A stretch of DNA of 64,000 nucleotides from Dicyema japonicum (GCA_011109175.1 RDEW01000005.1:838124-902123); one strand, 5' to 3'; numbered from the stretch's first letter, positions 10,586 to 21,430 are shown. The notes: generated from the sequence alone by a model not told the origin. Translations and numbers: made by a program.

Positions 10586-12706
10586 TCAAAGTGATCTAAA
10601 GCAAGAGTCACACACACGGACTGGTTTAACGAAAGAAGGAAGCACAATTCTATGGTCCGAACACTCATTACAAAAAATAAGCCCACAACGTCGACAATGA
10701 TGCTACAATAATTCACCCCTTACCCTCCTTCTAGCCACATTAAAGTTCTCCTCACACAACGTACAATTAGGCTGCTGACTGTCCCCCACCCAAACAGGCT
10801 TGAACAACGTGTTCTCATTCAGTTCGTCCAGCCTCAGGTTATGCGACTGCAGCTGACTCCCCATTGCCACCAGAGCGTCCTCCTGCTCTTTATTGGAGAC
10901 TAACAGACTTTCATACTTCTCTCTCAACCGAGCCAACTCCTACCAACTCAGGAACCCCACCTACGTTCTCATAAGGCGTCAGGCGAGCCAGTTCCCGTTT
11001 AAGACCAGAGTTCACAGATTCCTGGTATTCCAGCCTTTGTTGGACATCCATGTTCTCTAGCTTAGCCTGGTTATACAAAGCTTCAAAGGTCTGCCTGATC
11101 GAGGTTACAATCCAGAGTACTTTGATTCGACCGAGGAAGCCAGTTTCCGTTCCATGGTGAGGAGTTTGTCCGTACACGTCAAAATCTCCTGCTTCAGCTG
11201 GGAAATCCTTTAATTAAACGGTAAATCAACAGAGCGGTGCTATTTTGTTGGGAAGTTGCCATCGTGGCAATTTTGTCTTCCAGATTAGTTATTTGGGCGT
11301 TCTTGATCTCCTGGATTCCTTCCAGATGCTATTATGTTATTTCACGGAAAAACCTCAACTCGGCTGTTCTTTGCAGTCAATTCTTTGGTGAGGAGGTCAT
11401 AGTGTGCTTAGTATCGTCCACGTGGTTCCTCAGATCAACTATCTGAGCACCTTGCTTTACGATTTGGTCGATCTTAGTCCTCATGGACTCATCCAAATCA
11501 CTTTTCACACTTTCAAGAATCTAGTGCATAAAAACAATCAAAATAATGAAACAACGTCAAATATTTTCTTACCAGTTTCTCTTCCTTGGTGTCAGCCAGT
11601 TCATATCGGCATTGAGAGAGTTGCCTTTGAAGTTTGTCGATCCGTTCGTTGGTGGAGACAGCATCTTTCTAAACTCAATTTGATAAGGGAATACAGAGAT
11701 CTGAGCTTTGAAGGTATCTGTATAATGTTCTGCTGGGCTTTGTAGTCATTCAAATCTCGCTCGTTTGCCTCTACCTGAATTCTGGCCATTTCTTCTCTTC
11801 TGGCACTTTCTTCAAGGCGGATTGTAATCTGCTGGATCTCCTTTTTCATGTTAATGGCTTCAGATCTTTAGTTACTGAGGAAATTACTGTAGACGAGCTA
11901 CGAGTTCATCCAGGTAGGCTTTCTGGTTGAAAATGTTCATAATTTTACGAGTATTTTCGTCTGAGTCGCCTAAAGAAGGATCTGAGAAGTCTGAGTTGGA
12001 GAATTTGCTCAATTTCATAAAATAAGTATAATCTATCGGTTCAGGCTATATTTTAGCAGCTTAGAAAACCTCATAGTTCAAATTCATCTCATTTATGACG
12101 AATGTAAAGTCCAGACTTGATAAGCAAAGCATAAGACCGTCGACAACCTCAGCCTCTTCAGAAAGCATACAGGCATAATTTTCAAATAATCCCGGACTAA
12201 ATTTATTTATTTTTAAATTAAAAAATAATTTTAATTTATAATTTTTTTATCTAAATTAGTTTTTAACACCTTTTAATTTTTTCCGATAATATAATTATTC
12301 TATAAAATTTCGAAAATTGCTTTCTTAGCAAATAAATAGCAATCCAAGCACGGAGCCGAGAATAAGGCGTTCTGCAGTCAGAAATAACGAACAACCGCAA
12401 GGTCTTTAAATTTTGGATGATTTGAATGACTTCCCTCCCTTCTTCGAACTCTGAGAATTCTTCTTGAATAATATTCATCAAATTTTTTATGCTTTTTAGT
12501 CCAAAACAGAAATAATTCTCGATCACGTTTATTAGCCGCATGGCTTTGGATTTTTCCACGTCAAATTCACTCTTAGAAAGTATGGATTCGGAAATTAGGT
12601 CATTAATGCTGAGTCTCAGAGCCGTAAATATGTTATTTCGACAAATCAGCCCGCTTCCATTATCTAAAGTGAGTCTTACATGAACTAGATTTATTGTTGG
12701 ATTCAA
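10586..12706 (-). CDS. RUFY-like RUN and FYVE domain protein, copy B
   Basis: This is a paralogue of copy A in the opposite orientation. The RUN start reads [20 protein letters not shown], then [20 protein letters not shown] and [10 protein letters not shown] long coiled coil follows, then FYVE with [25 protein letters not shown] and [10 protein letters not shown] and a TGA stop at 10586-10588. Mapped introns: 12372-12395 (24 nt), 12197-12269 (73), 12046-12069 (24), 11866-11887 (22), 11669-11694 (26), then one near 11.55 kb (52), and further ones of 25, 26, 25 and 21 nt. Most sit at the same positions as in copy A. One-base frame slips occur near 11716 and 11400. The ATG at 12706 is the first in the open frame; the N-terminal 20 residues before NNIF have no match in copy A, so the start is uncertain. 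Confidence 0.86.
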
Positions 12707-13240
12707 TTTTTGATTGACCCGTGACTTCCGAACTCATCAGCAACAAAGTGACATTAAATATTTTTGAATTAATTAATAAAACATATTTTATTTTTTTAAT
12801 AATAATAAATTATTTTTATTTAAATTATATTTATTTTAACAAGATTTTTTTTGTTATTTTAATTTTTAAATCAATTTATTTTATTTTTTCGACTACATTC
12901 CACATTTATTGACGTCGAATGGCACAATTGATTGCGAGGACTGGGATCACCTAAATGTAGACTTTTTTGTCTTTCTTTTTCGGTGTTCCCGTGGTTATTA
13001 AAATAAATAAATAAATTGACGTAATTCAAAAATTCAAGTAAATAATGCATATCTAACTATTACTGTAGGTATTCATCAAAATCATTGGTATCTTCTAACT
13101 GGAGACTTGTTTGTCCTGCTTCGTGACTTCGTGACTTAGACATTTCTCAAATTACCTGTTCTTAGTTGATCCTCACTGATACGTTAGATTGCTAGACTTT
13201 AGTTTTCACATGAAACCATTTTCCTCTCCTCCACTACACA
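12707..13240. other. AT-rich intergenic, no gene
   Basis: Very AT-rich with long poly-T/A runs up to 12905, then unstructured sequence. The 63-codon plus frame at 12721 is low-complexity Ile/Phe/Tyr/Asn and is explained by base composition. Confidence 0.6.
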
Positions 13241-13242
13241 AT

Positions 13243-13509
13243 TTATCGGTTTAAAAGTATATCTACTTCCTTGTCTAGCTCATCACATAACTTTTTTTCG
13301 ATAATTTCCGTTCCGAGAGACCGACTTTCTGGACATTCCAATATTGTCCGCATATATTCCAGAATTAAAGCTAGACATTCTTGGTAGACTCTGAAAATAT
13401 TAAACAAGATTGAGATCAGCACTGAGCCTGCGGGAACTCCTGATAAGTGAGATCCCAATAAAGTTCGAACCTTTACATAAGACTCCTTCACAGGCTGAGC
13501 CATAATGGC
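13243..13509 (-). CDS. Unrecognised small protein (MAQPVKESY...)
   Basis: An open minus frame from an ATG at about 13503 encodes MAQPVKESY, then a variable part, then YQECLALILEYMRTILECPE and KLCDELDKEVDILLNR before TAA. The whole frame is open. Two GT-AG stretches (38 and 32 nt) could also be removed, giving MAQPVKESYEFPQAQVYQEC with the frame kept. The C-terminal half looks alpha-helical and coding-like. I do not recognise the family. The upstream TTG extension is not needed. Confidence 0.4.
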   Translation of the reverse strand, partial: AIMAQPVKESYVKVRTLLGSHLSGVPAGSVLISILFNIFRVYQECLALILEYMRTILECPESRSLGTEIIEKKLCDELDKEVDILLNR

Positions 13510-13710
13510 TTCAGCAAAAAGTGTCAAATCTCTAGAACCACTCTCCTCCTTTTATTGCAGTTAACCGCCATCTTTTCCGTATCCACTCTCTGAATTAATC
13601 ATCTATTCCCTTATAACTTTATATTGAATTTCTTGGTAGTTATTAATTCCGAAGTTAGTTAAAGCAAGCTGAATTTCTGTGAACAGTAAAATTTTGGAAT
13701 TTTACAAAAA

Positions 13711-14074
13711 ATGGGAACATCAATTGTTGGCCGCAGTCAACCAAATAGTAAGTTACAGGCTTCCCCTTACAAAGAGAGGTGGAGAAGTAGGTTTGCCCTC
13801 TTTTTTTACCACGCGACTTACCGCTGCAGAAATCACTTTATTCTTAGGCGGAAGAGTTTTCATAATAACAATCTTCATCGGTGGAGTTGGTAGGAGAAGG
13901 TAGGAAGATCCCTTTCAGCAACTATGTCGCACCAGAAAAACTCGTCGCATCACGGGTGGGATCTGGTAAACGAGAATTCACCTTCGCTGATAATTCCACC
14001 TATGGACGACAACCAGATGCTATGTCTTCAGAGGTTCAACCAAGAAGACGGCATATTACCTCATTAGCCCTTTA
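13711..14074 (+). CDS. Unrecognised candidate exon set
   Basis: Two plus-strand pieces look coding. The first starts MGTSIVGRSQPNSKLQASPY at 13711. The second, in another frame, starts MSHQKNSSHHGWDLVNENSP at about 13923 and ends ...CLQRFNQEDGILPH with a TAG near 14068. A GTTGG...TTTCAG stretch at about 13886-13918 could join them as a 30-nt-class intron. No known domain is visible. Two other frames overlap the same bases, so the choice rests only on residue composition. Confidence 0.25.
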
Positions 14075-14274
14075 GCTCAGTGATTGGCCTGAATGTTGAG
14101 GTGAGGCCCACTTCAGTCTACACAACTGACGACGAATAAAATCCCCCGTCTCCCTTTTTATGTTAATAGAAAGTTTATTAATTCATACGTCATATTCAAC
14201 CTACAATACAGCCGTCTCGATAAAATCCTTATGACATCTCAAAAATCGCTAAAATATTAGCTGAATCTCCCCGT

Positions 14275-15740
14275 GTCGATCTGAATACAAGTAACTGTGC
14301 TCAAGAAAACCTTCGAAAGTTAGTCATTTGACCAATCAGTGTAATGATTTAAATAAAGTCAGTCCATATTGATATCCCCCGTAGACTTTCACGGAAGCAT
14401 CTGAAGATATATAATGGAAGTCGGTTTGGTCATTCACATACATTGGAGAAACTAGATGTCCTTGAAAAACCTCCTGATTGGCGTAACAATTGATTTGGGG
14501 GACTTGCACCTTTTAAATTAGCGAACCTATGTAGTAAAAGGATTTTTCTCATGGACGCCATACTACTTAAGTTGTTGACTTTAAGGAATACGGAAGGGAA
14601 ACACTAGCAGTCGATCTTGTCTATGATGAAAAAACTCGAGAAAAAATAAGTATAGCTTAATAACGTGAATTCTATGGCTTGGATCTGCTGCCCATTACAG
14701 TGTGCAGCCTAGTGCAGCTGCCCCTATGTCCTCCTCTAGGCACAAATGACCTTATAACTTGTTCGAATCATCTGCCGTACTATGATTGGGGTAACTTCTG
14801 AGGGTCTAAAAGCTTTAGTCCCTCATCTACATTGACTCGAAATGAGTAAAATTACAGGTCAACCCCGCTCCGATAAAACCGCGACTAGTTCAACACGCTT
14901 TTTATGAAGCACCATTTTTTTATTTTTTTTATAAAATTCAATTATATAATTTATTTAATTTCAACCAATAAAAATAATAATAAATAAAAATAATCGACCC
15001 CGCTTTTGGGTCATTTTTATTATTCGTCTCTCAAATTGTAGCCATTTTACACAAATCCTTCATCACACTATTGGACTTGGCTGAAATGAGTCATTTGACG
15101 AAGCTTGCCAAAAATGGAACGGGTCCGGACTCAAAAATAAGCTAAAATATTAGCCGAATCTGCATCCTCGCGACCTCTCATTGTCGATCTGGGATCACTT
15201 GTCGGTCTGAATACAAGTATCTGTGCTCAAGAAAACCCTCGAAAGTTAGTCATTTAACCAATCAGCGTAATGATTTAAATAAAGTCAGTCCACATTGACA
15301 TCCCATGTAGACTTAACGGAATCATCTGAAGATATATAATTGGAAGTCGGTTTAGTCATTCACGAACATTGGAAAAACTAGATGTCCATGAAAAACCTCC
15401 TGATTGGCGTAACAATTGATTTGGGGGACTTGCACCTTTTAAATTAGCGAACCTATATGGTAAAAGGATTTTTCTCATGGACGCCTACACTACTTAAGTT
15501 GTTGACTTTCAGGAATACGGAAGGGAAACATTAGCAGTCAATCTTGTCTATGATGAAAAATCTGGAAAAAAATGAGTATAGCTTAATAACGTGAATTCTA
15601 TGGCTTGGATCTGCTGCCCCTTGCAGCGTGCAGCCTGGCAGCTGCCCCTATGTCCCCATCTAGAACATAACTCTTCCAATCATCTGCCGTACTATGATGG
15701 GGTAACTTTGCGGATCTAAAAGCTTTAGTCTTAAGAATCC
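14275..15740. repeat. Direct repeat, two copies (14275-14825 and 15200-15740)
   Basis: The copies share long nearly identical runs: CTGAATACAAGTA.CTGTGCT, TTAGTCATTT.ACCAATCAG, TGATTTAAATAAAGTCAGTC, TTGGGGGACTTGCACCTTTT and GTGAATTCTATGGCTTGGAT. Spacing is about 0.92 kb with small indels. The second copy runs straight into the RLE-type LINE coding region at 15740; the first stops at the equivalent point. This suggests a duplicated upstream part of that element. No intact frame is present. 14830-15200 between them holds an AT-rich stretch and no gene. Confidence 0.75.
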
Positions 15741-16450
15741 CAAGACACAACGAAGCAACGTTTTGGGATAACATTGGTGCTCCAAAATTTTGGAAAACCT
15801 TAAAAAGAAGCAAATCAACATCGTCTGGCTTGTTTGGTGTCAGCTTCAAGGTAAAGGGAGTAGAGCATGGCTTGGTGCAATACCTTGCCCAAACCTAGGG
15901 ACTCTTGGACAACGATTTTTTGAGGATTGGAATCGGACAAAGGCTAGGACTAGACGTTTGCCAGGAACACCGATGCCGATGCGGGAAAATAGTCGATGCG
16001 AAGGGATTGCACCCGCTGTCCTGCAGAAGAAGCGCCGGAAGAAGACCACGTCACGCTGCTCTGAAAAATGTGATCTTCAGAGCTCTGAAGGCTACAGACT
16101 TCCCATCACAGCTTGAACCAGTGGGTCTCGATCGATGAATGGAAAGAGACCTGACGAGATGACCGTTTTCCCTTACACATCCGGAAGATCTTTGGTCTGG
16201 GACGCAACTTGCGTTGACACATATTCAAGCACGAACCTTTTCAAATCGGTTCAGACACCTGGAGCAGCTGCTTCTACCGCGGAAAACCTAAAAATCAAGA
16301 AATATTCTTGCCTCGGGGACCGATGCTGATTTACTCCTGTTGCACTCAAGTCATCAGGAGCCGTTGGTCCAATGACGGCTGAGTTCTTGCGCGAACTCCG
16401 AGGAATGTTTGCCAGAAAGAAAAGGGATCAACGAGAAGGGTTCTGGAGTC
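15740..16450 (+). mobile_element. RLE-type non-LTR retrotransposon, 3' coding fragment (copy 1)
   Basis: Reading across frames gives [76 protein letters not shown] and then PGAAASTAENLKIKKYS. This is the module found after the reverse transcriptase in site-specific-type LINEs with a restriction-like endonuclease: a CxC...H...C zinc knuckle followed by RPD and a second Asp about 15 residues later (WDATCVD). The RT itself is missing. Frames break near 15850, 15905 and 16130. Family inferred from motif order, not from a search. Confidence 0.75.
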
Positions 16451-17150
16451 GAATAGGTGACGGCCGTAATATAATGTGAATCAGTTACCTGCGTAATAAA
16501 AGGAACAGAAATAATTGCGATCAATTTCGTCACGTTAAGATCATGACACGCCAACTTGACACAGACGTTATTACAAACAGTAAGTCAGACATAATTAACA
16601 TAGGAAAGCCAAAATGGAGTCGATAATTCACCCTCCACAACACCGCTTTAGAGTGTTCACTGCTGTAGACCAATAGTAAGTATTTTATTAAACTAATCCA
16701 CATGGATTATAACGTCAGTCATCCGTTAAAACTGATCGAGTTCATACAAGGGAAAATGGAAGTCAGTGTCAGCATTGATTTTTTATAAATAAAGTTTGTT
16801 TTGTGCGGATTTGGACAGTGCAATCCATGCTGGATATGCGTGTTAATAGTTGCCAGAAAAACTGTTGTAGAATTATTGGAAAGGAAAGGATTGAAGAAAT
16901 CAAAGATCTGAGAAAAGTCTTGTGTAGATATTGATAAGGATATAATCCACGTTGCTGAGATCTAGCGAAGGTCTTGAAGATCCCCATCTTTTTGGACTCG
17001 AAGACTAAATTAAATTAAAAAAGATTTAAAAAATTTAATTAAAAATTAAATTTTAAACAATAAATAATTATAATATTTAAAGTATATTTAAATTAGGTTG
17101 ATCATGGTGGGTTATTTAATTTTTAATTTTAAATATAGTCAGAATCAAAC
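16451..17150. other. No recognised gene
   Basis: A 72-codon minus frame at 16769-16987 (MGIFKTFARSQQRGLYPYQY...) and a short plus frame near 16613 (MESIIHPPQHRFRVF) are open, but neither extends through plausible micro-introns into a known domain. 16985-17150 is very AT-rich and lies just upstream of ING3, so it may hold that gene's promoter. Confidence 0.4.
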
Positions 17151-18272
17151 ATGATGTACTTAAACGACTTTTTGGATGTATAATTTAAATATAATACATT
17201 TAATAGTACTAGAAAACCTCCCAAAACATTTTCATGATAAACTCAAGGACATCAGAGACTATGACTCTACAATAAATGGTATATTACACGACATACATTA
17301 GAATTGACTAGCAAAACTCTGCCATCTTTGAATGGCTACTTCAATTCTTGCTCGAAAGGAAAGGTGCCCAATGAAAACGAAATTGAAACATTGCTTAAGG
17401 TAATTTTATTTATTTTTAAATATTTTTAAATTTTAAATATCAAATTAATTTTATTTTAAATTATTTGTTCATGGTTTTATTTTATTATAGCCAATAAAAT
17501 ACGCGGAATCTCTTTCCTTAAAAAAGGTGGAATCCATCAATAGTCTATACGACACTGTGATCCTTATAGTTATTTTAGTTACACCAATACGCTCACAAGC
17601 TCGACCAAGATCTCCTCAAATTCAAGCTAGAGCTGGAGGCCGACGACGCGGGCTGTACGGAGATTTTGGAGAAAAGTACTTTTATTAATGTTTTTGAAGA
17701 ATGCATTGAACTCTATGAAAACAGGAATAAATTCCGACGTTGAAACTATCTTAAATCCTTAGGAAGAAAGATTGTGAGGGACAAGACCCCCAGAAATTTG
17801 GTGAAACTAAATGTCCCCAAAAAGTACAAAAGTACCCTCAGAAATCAGAATTGAATGTAAGACATTCTGTTCAGTCCGAATCCACCCCAGTAAAGGCTTC
17901 AATTCCAGATCCAGAAAAGATCCCCCTTCGTACTGAGACTCACAAGAAGTCCACGACCTCTACACGGTTATATGAAGATTTCATTGTCAAGGAAAAACAC
18001 AGCCCCTCAGTACAACTCGTCCACGTGGCAGACTGACGTCTCCTTGGCTTTGACTACCCCGAATGAGGGTGAACTGGACGACTCGAGGACTTATTGTATC
18101 TGCAATTCTTCAGCCTCAGGACAGATGGTGGCTTGTGATAATAATACTGTGATTATATTGATTATGGTAGTGTCCGATTGAGTGGTATCATTATGACTGT
18201 GTTGGGCTTACTGAGGCGCCTTTGGGGGAGTGGTTCTGTCCTCAGTGTAGGAGAGCTTATCCTGCAAAATGA
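17151..18272 (+). CDS. ING3: ING3, inhibitor of growth PHD-finger protein
   Basis: ING3 is the H3K4me3-reading subunit of the NuA4/TIP60 histone acetyltransferase complex. The N-terminal ING helices read [48 protein letters not shown] and [16 protein letters not shown]. The last block is specific to ING3 (LEADNAGITEILER). The C-terminal PHD finger reads [37 protein letters not shown], then [14 protein letters not shown] and TGA. The C4HC3 set is complete (C, C, C, C, H, C, C, C). Introns fitted by homology: 23, 91, 22, 24, 24, about 29, 25 and 22 nt. The first intron (from 17178) misses phase by one base, so one base may be lost near 17177. The linker is shorter than in vertebrates. Product call strong. 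Confidence 0.9.
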
Positions 18273-18700
18273 TTTACTTTTTATTCAAATAATTTTTGTG
18301 TAAAAGTTTTGTTTGAATAGTGTTTTTACCACTTTTTGAAAATGGGGTATGTAGTTGTGTTACCTTGTTCATGTCTCTATCAATGGTTTGATTCCCCTCT
18401 GGTTACTTAATCAAATGTTTATTACCCTTGTTAAAGAGATTTTCTCAGCCCTGGGACCTCAACTGTTATTGAGTAATTTGTGGGAATGGCCGGCAAAATG
18501 GAAAACTTCCTATATAGACGGGTAGGACTATAAACCTTCTACATGCTATCTAGACGGGGAAGACCACTAACCTCATACCTACTATCGAGACGGGTAACTA
18601 ATTAACTTCTGGATCGTGGTGATGGAAAGCACCTACGGGATCACTGTCTGTCTCTTCTCTCGGGGAGAAATGTATGATTAGGGATGGGCCATGCACAGAC
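18273..18700. other. Intergenic, no gene
   Basis: Downstream of ING3. Contains a short local triplication of a GACGGG unit (ATAGACGGGTAGGACTA, CTAGACGGGGAAGACC, CGAGACGGGTAACTA at about 18513-18600) but no coding signal. Confidence 0.5.
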
Positions 18701-18709
18701 GCCTTTTTC

Positions 18710-18927
18710 AAGTCAAGATTTGCCGACTCCGTGAAAGCTGGGGAGGCAGTACGAGCATTCAAAACTCAAAAATACGACAGCCTCTACCCGATTCCACGTA
18801 CAGCCCATTGACGTCGAGACGAGTGAAACGTTTCAAGAGATTCCTTAGCGTGACAATCTTGTTTCCAAATGAGCTCCAGATTCTTCTGAGAAACCGACAG
18901 TCTTCTGAAGAAGAGTGGGAGGAGTAG
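18710..18927 (+). mobile_element. RLE-type LINE fragment (C-terminal)
   Basis: One frame reads DSVKAGEAVRAF, then KTQKYDSLY; a shifted frame reads RFHVQPIDVETSETFQE. These align with the AGxAAxxAExxKxxKY and RFxFxPVAVETSG blocks of the copies at 16.3 and 28.1 kb. The tail after about 18850 is too diverged to align. A piece of dead element. Confidence 0.55.
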
Positions 18928-19026
18928 ACTTTATCAAAGAAGGATTTCCGTTGGATTGAGACTACTTCCTACAGCAACAAGTAATAAATATAAAAAGGTA
19001 ATTACAAGTCATCATAATATGAAGAT

Positions 19027-19490
19027 CTACAACTCCCTTCTACAGTAAGGACAATACGAATAGTCCTAAATATGACCACCAACAACCTCAAGCCACGTTT
19101 TTAGACAACAATGGTGAAACATATGCCTGCACTCCAATAGAACCACTGTGAGCTGTTCACATAATTTTCATAGCAAATTGGACAAAAATGATCTAAATTT
19201 TCTGCAATTTCGCTGTTTTTAATAAAGTTTTGGTAAATAATGGAACAAGGGACATATTTGACTCCCACATTGCGATCAAAATAAAATTCCCCGTCATTTT
19301 CGGTGATACTCGCAGAATCAATAATATCAATAAAATCAGGCTCATCATTGTAATCACGGACATCAATAACGTTGGAATCATCAGAATCGTGGAAACGAAA
19401 AGTGTACATGTCATATTCGTCATCATCGTGTGATTCTGTATTTTCGCAGCTATCAGACTCACTCAACGCATCAAGTTCTTCAGAATCCAT
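19027..19490 (-). CDS. RING-H2 finger protein with acidic N-terminus
   Basis: Probable E3 ubiquitin ligase. ATG at 19490. The first ~85 residues are acidic and disordered (MDSEELDALSESDSCENTES). The RING follows at the C-terminus: CPICYENYVNSSQ, then HMFHHCCLKTWLE, then DYSYCPYCRREL and TAG. Two micro-introns split the RING: 19127-19146 (20 nt) and 19066-19086 (21 nt), both GT-AG and frame-restoring. Without splicing the frame runs into WFYWSAG and stops. The usual third Zn ligand (C in C-x-H) is Ser in S-Q-H; the other seven ligand positions are present. The layout resembles short acidic RNF proteins, but I cannot name an orthologue. Confidence 0.75.
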
Positions 19491-19985
19491 AAGTTATCCA
19501 CCAAATAATATTTGTTGTATCATTTTAAATATGAAATTATATATAAAATAAATAAATAAACAAATAAAATTTAATAAATAAAATAATAATTTTTTTATAA
19601 AATAAAAAATTTACTTAGATGTGACTGTAGATGCAAAGGCGAATTTCTTCGTTTTGCTAAAAAAGAAAAACTTTTTCGTCTCTGTTATCTGTTTGTGTGT
19701 TCCTGTCCACCATATTGATTTTTATTAGTTCTACACGTTATCACAAATGGGGTAAAATTGAACCAGAGTTTAGGACTGACTGGTCCCTGAGTTAGACGAG
19801 GTCGAAAATTCCCTTCCATAATGATTTTTTGGAGTTGGGGAGATAAGTTGGTAATGAATGAGATAAAGCCTTTCAAGAACTATACAGGTGTGAGCTATGC
19901 CCAATGCAAAAGAGGATGCAAGTGGTTGTAAATAAGAATGGTATCGGAGAATCCTAATTATTCACTGTTTTTCTGTAATGAAGGA
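19491..19985. other. AT-rich intergenic
   Basis: Upstream of the RING gene. Contains AAATAAATAAACAAATAAA-type low complexity (19550-19600) and no supported gene. The 63-codon minus frame at 19685-19876 has no domain. Confidence 0.5.
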
Positions 19986-19989
19986 ATGA

Positions 19990-20373
19990 ATGAATCTACT
20001 ACAAGATTTGATCAAGCAAAGACCAGAACTGGTTAACTATGTGATCCTATCACCATCTCCCAGTGTTCCTCAATTGACTACAAAAAACCGGTGAGATGTA
20101 AATGATTATTCTGATAAACGACATAAGGTTCGAGAACCATTGAGATCCAAGACACAACGAAAGAATGACAGACTGAGTGATCTGATAGTCAGGAATGCCC
20201 ACTTTTATTTGCTGTGCCACAAATCGGATAAAATGTACATTGGTTTTTTAAACAATCTCAGATTCACTGAGCTCTTTAAGAGAACATTCGAGAATCATAA
20301 ATTAATTATCATTACCAACTCATTAATGACACCCCCTGGTATTCCGCCATTCCTTCCAACCTCAAATACCTAA
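19990..20373 (+). CDS. Unrecognised protein-coding candidate
   Basis: Exon-like frame MNLLQDLIKQRPELVNYVIL, then SPSPSVPQLTTKN, ends at a GTGAG donor (about 20092). After a roughly 37-nt AT-rich gap ending CATAAG the frame resumes as VREPLRSKTQRKNDRLSDLI, then NAHFYLLCHKSDKMYIGFLN and a Pro-rich end PPGIPPFLPTSNT before TAA. The junction is off by one base as written. Residue use looks like real protein (mixed charged/hydrophobic helices). I do not recognise the family. Confidence 0.4.
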
Positions 20374-20789
20374 ATCAAAAATACAGGTGACACACGTGCC
20401 AAGAACGTGAAAGCATATTTAGCATTTATTGTATAAAATCAAAAACCAATTTTATTTAATAGAACAACTAGCATTTAATCATTCCGAATGATCTCATTGA
20501 ATGAGTTGCGGTTCTTGGTAAAAATCTTAATAAATTTATTCTTTTACATTTTACTTCCAGATCTGTCCTTCGAGGTTGTAGTAGTCTGAGGTTGAGTTGC
20601 CGAGTATGTGATTGATTGCAATCTAAAAAACTATGGATATCTCGTTGACACCGCAATAAATAGTTTTTTTAGGAAAATCTCTAAACCTGAAAAATCAGAC
20701 GAATATTAACGTGGTTTCCATGTTCCATGCTAGACATTTGAAGAGTGCTTAGAGTTTGGTTTGTCTCCACATTTGAATTATTTATTCTT

Positions 20790-21028
20790 TTTAAGAAAAC
20801 TCAAAAATAAAGAAATACAGCAGCCTCCTAAACCGTTTTCATATACAGCCAGTGGTCGTCGAGACGAGCGGAGTCTTTGGCCCCAAGACGGTCTCTTTCC
20901 TTAGAGCACTTGGGTGTCTATTGACCAAAGCCTCGAGGGAGCGTCGGGAAACCGAGTGGCTTTTCCAAAGGATATCCCTGGCAGTAGTCAGAGGTAACAG
21001 CCACTCGATCATATCCGCTGGACTTTAG
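20790..21028 (+). mobile_element. RLE-type LINE, C-terminal end
   Basis: One frame is open to the natural end: RFHIQPVVVETSGVFGPKTV, then SFLRALGCLLTKASRERRET, WLFQRISLAVVRGN and SIISAGL with TAG. It is the best-preserved copy of the C-terminus of this element family; the 28.2-kb copy ends QKIGIAILRGNSFAIHAAGF. Upstream only fragments (KTQK) remain. Confidence 0.7.
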
Positions 21029-21107
21029 AACGATTTTATTGTTATAAATAAATTTCTTGAGTTTAAAAAAAAAAAAAAAAAGAAATATAAAATAAAATAT
21101 AAATTTT

Positions 21108-21430
21108 TTGCTGCGTGGCGCATGTGGTGCTTCGTGGCTAATTGGTTGAAGTTTCTTTTTGTTCGCCTGTTCCTCCTCTCTCTTCCTACTAGAGTAGCGT
21201 CATGTGATCCACCTGTCTAGGTGGCGCCCATTGACAGGCCGGCATGAAAAAGGATCATTTGCTCTCCCCCACTCCACTGGAGGGGTTTCCACAACTGCAA
21301 TTATGGACGTCTTTTACCTTTTATGTTGATTCCGGATGGACTCTGTTTCTGTAGAAGTGGAAACTGGATACACTTAATTAGTTGTTCACTTTAACTTCTT
21401 TCTCGGTATATTCGGGGTTAATTAATGAAT
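21108..21430 (+). repeat. Copy 1 of a 310-bp interspersed repeat
   Basis: Runs from CGTGGCGCATGTGGTGCTTC to CTTTCTCGGTATATTCGGGG. It is preceded by A-rich sequence (an A18 run at 21065-21082). A perfect 6-bp hairpin (CCACCT-GTCT-AGGTGG) lies at 21209-21224. No open frame spans it. It is more than 85% alike by eye to the copy at 49530-49828, which is absent from that locus's paralogous duplicate. It behaves like a SINE or a small non-autonomous element. Confidence 0.75.

Noticed and set aside
12721-12912. 63-codon plus frame rich in Ile, Phe, Tyr, Asn
   Set aside because: Explained by extreme AT content.
14861-15010. AGGTCAACCCCGCTCCGATA and CGACCCCGCTTTTGGGTC as a possible small inverted-repeat element
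   Set aside because: Only a handful of bases match between the two ends and no duplication of the target is visible.
19193-19462. 89-codon minus frame overlapping the RING gene
   Set aside because: Shadow of the acidic N-terminus in another frame (Asp/Glu codons read as Met/Ile/Leu).
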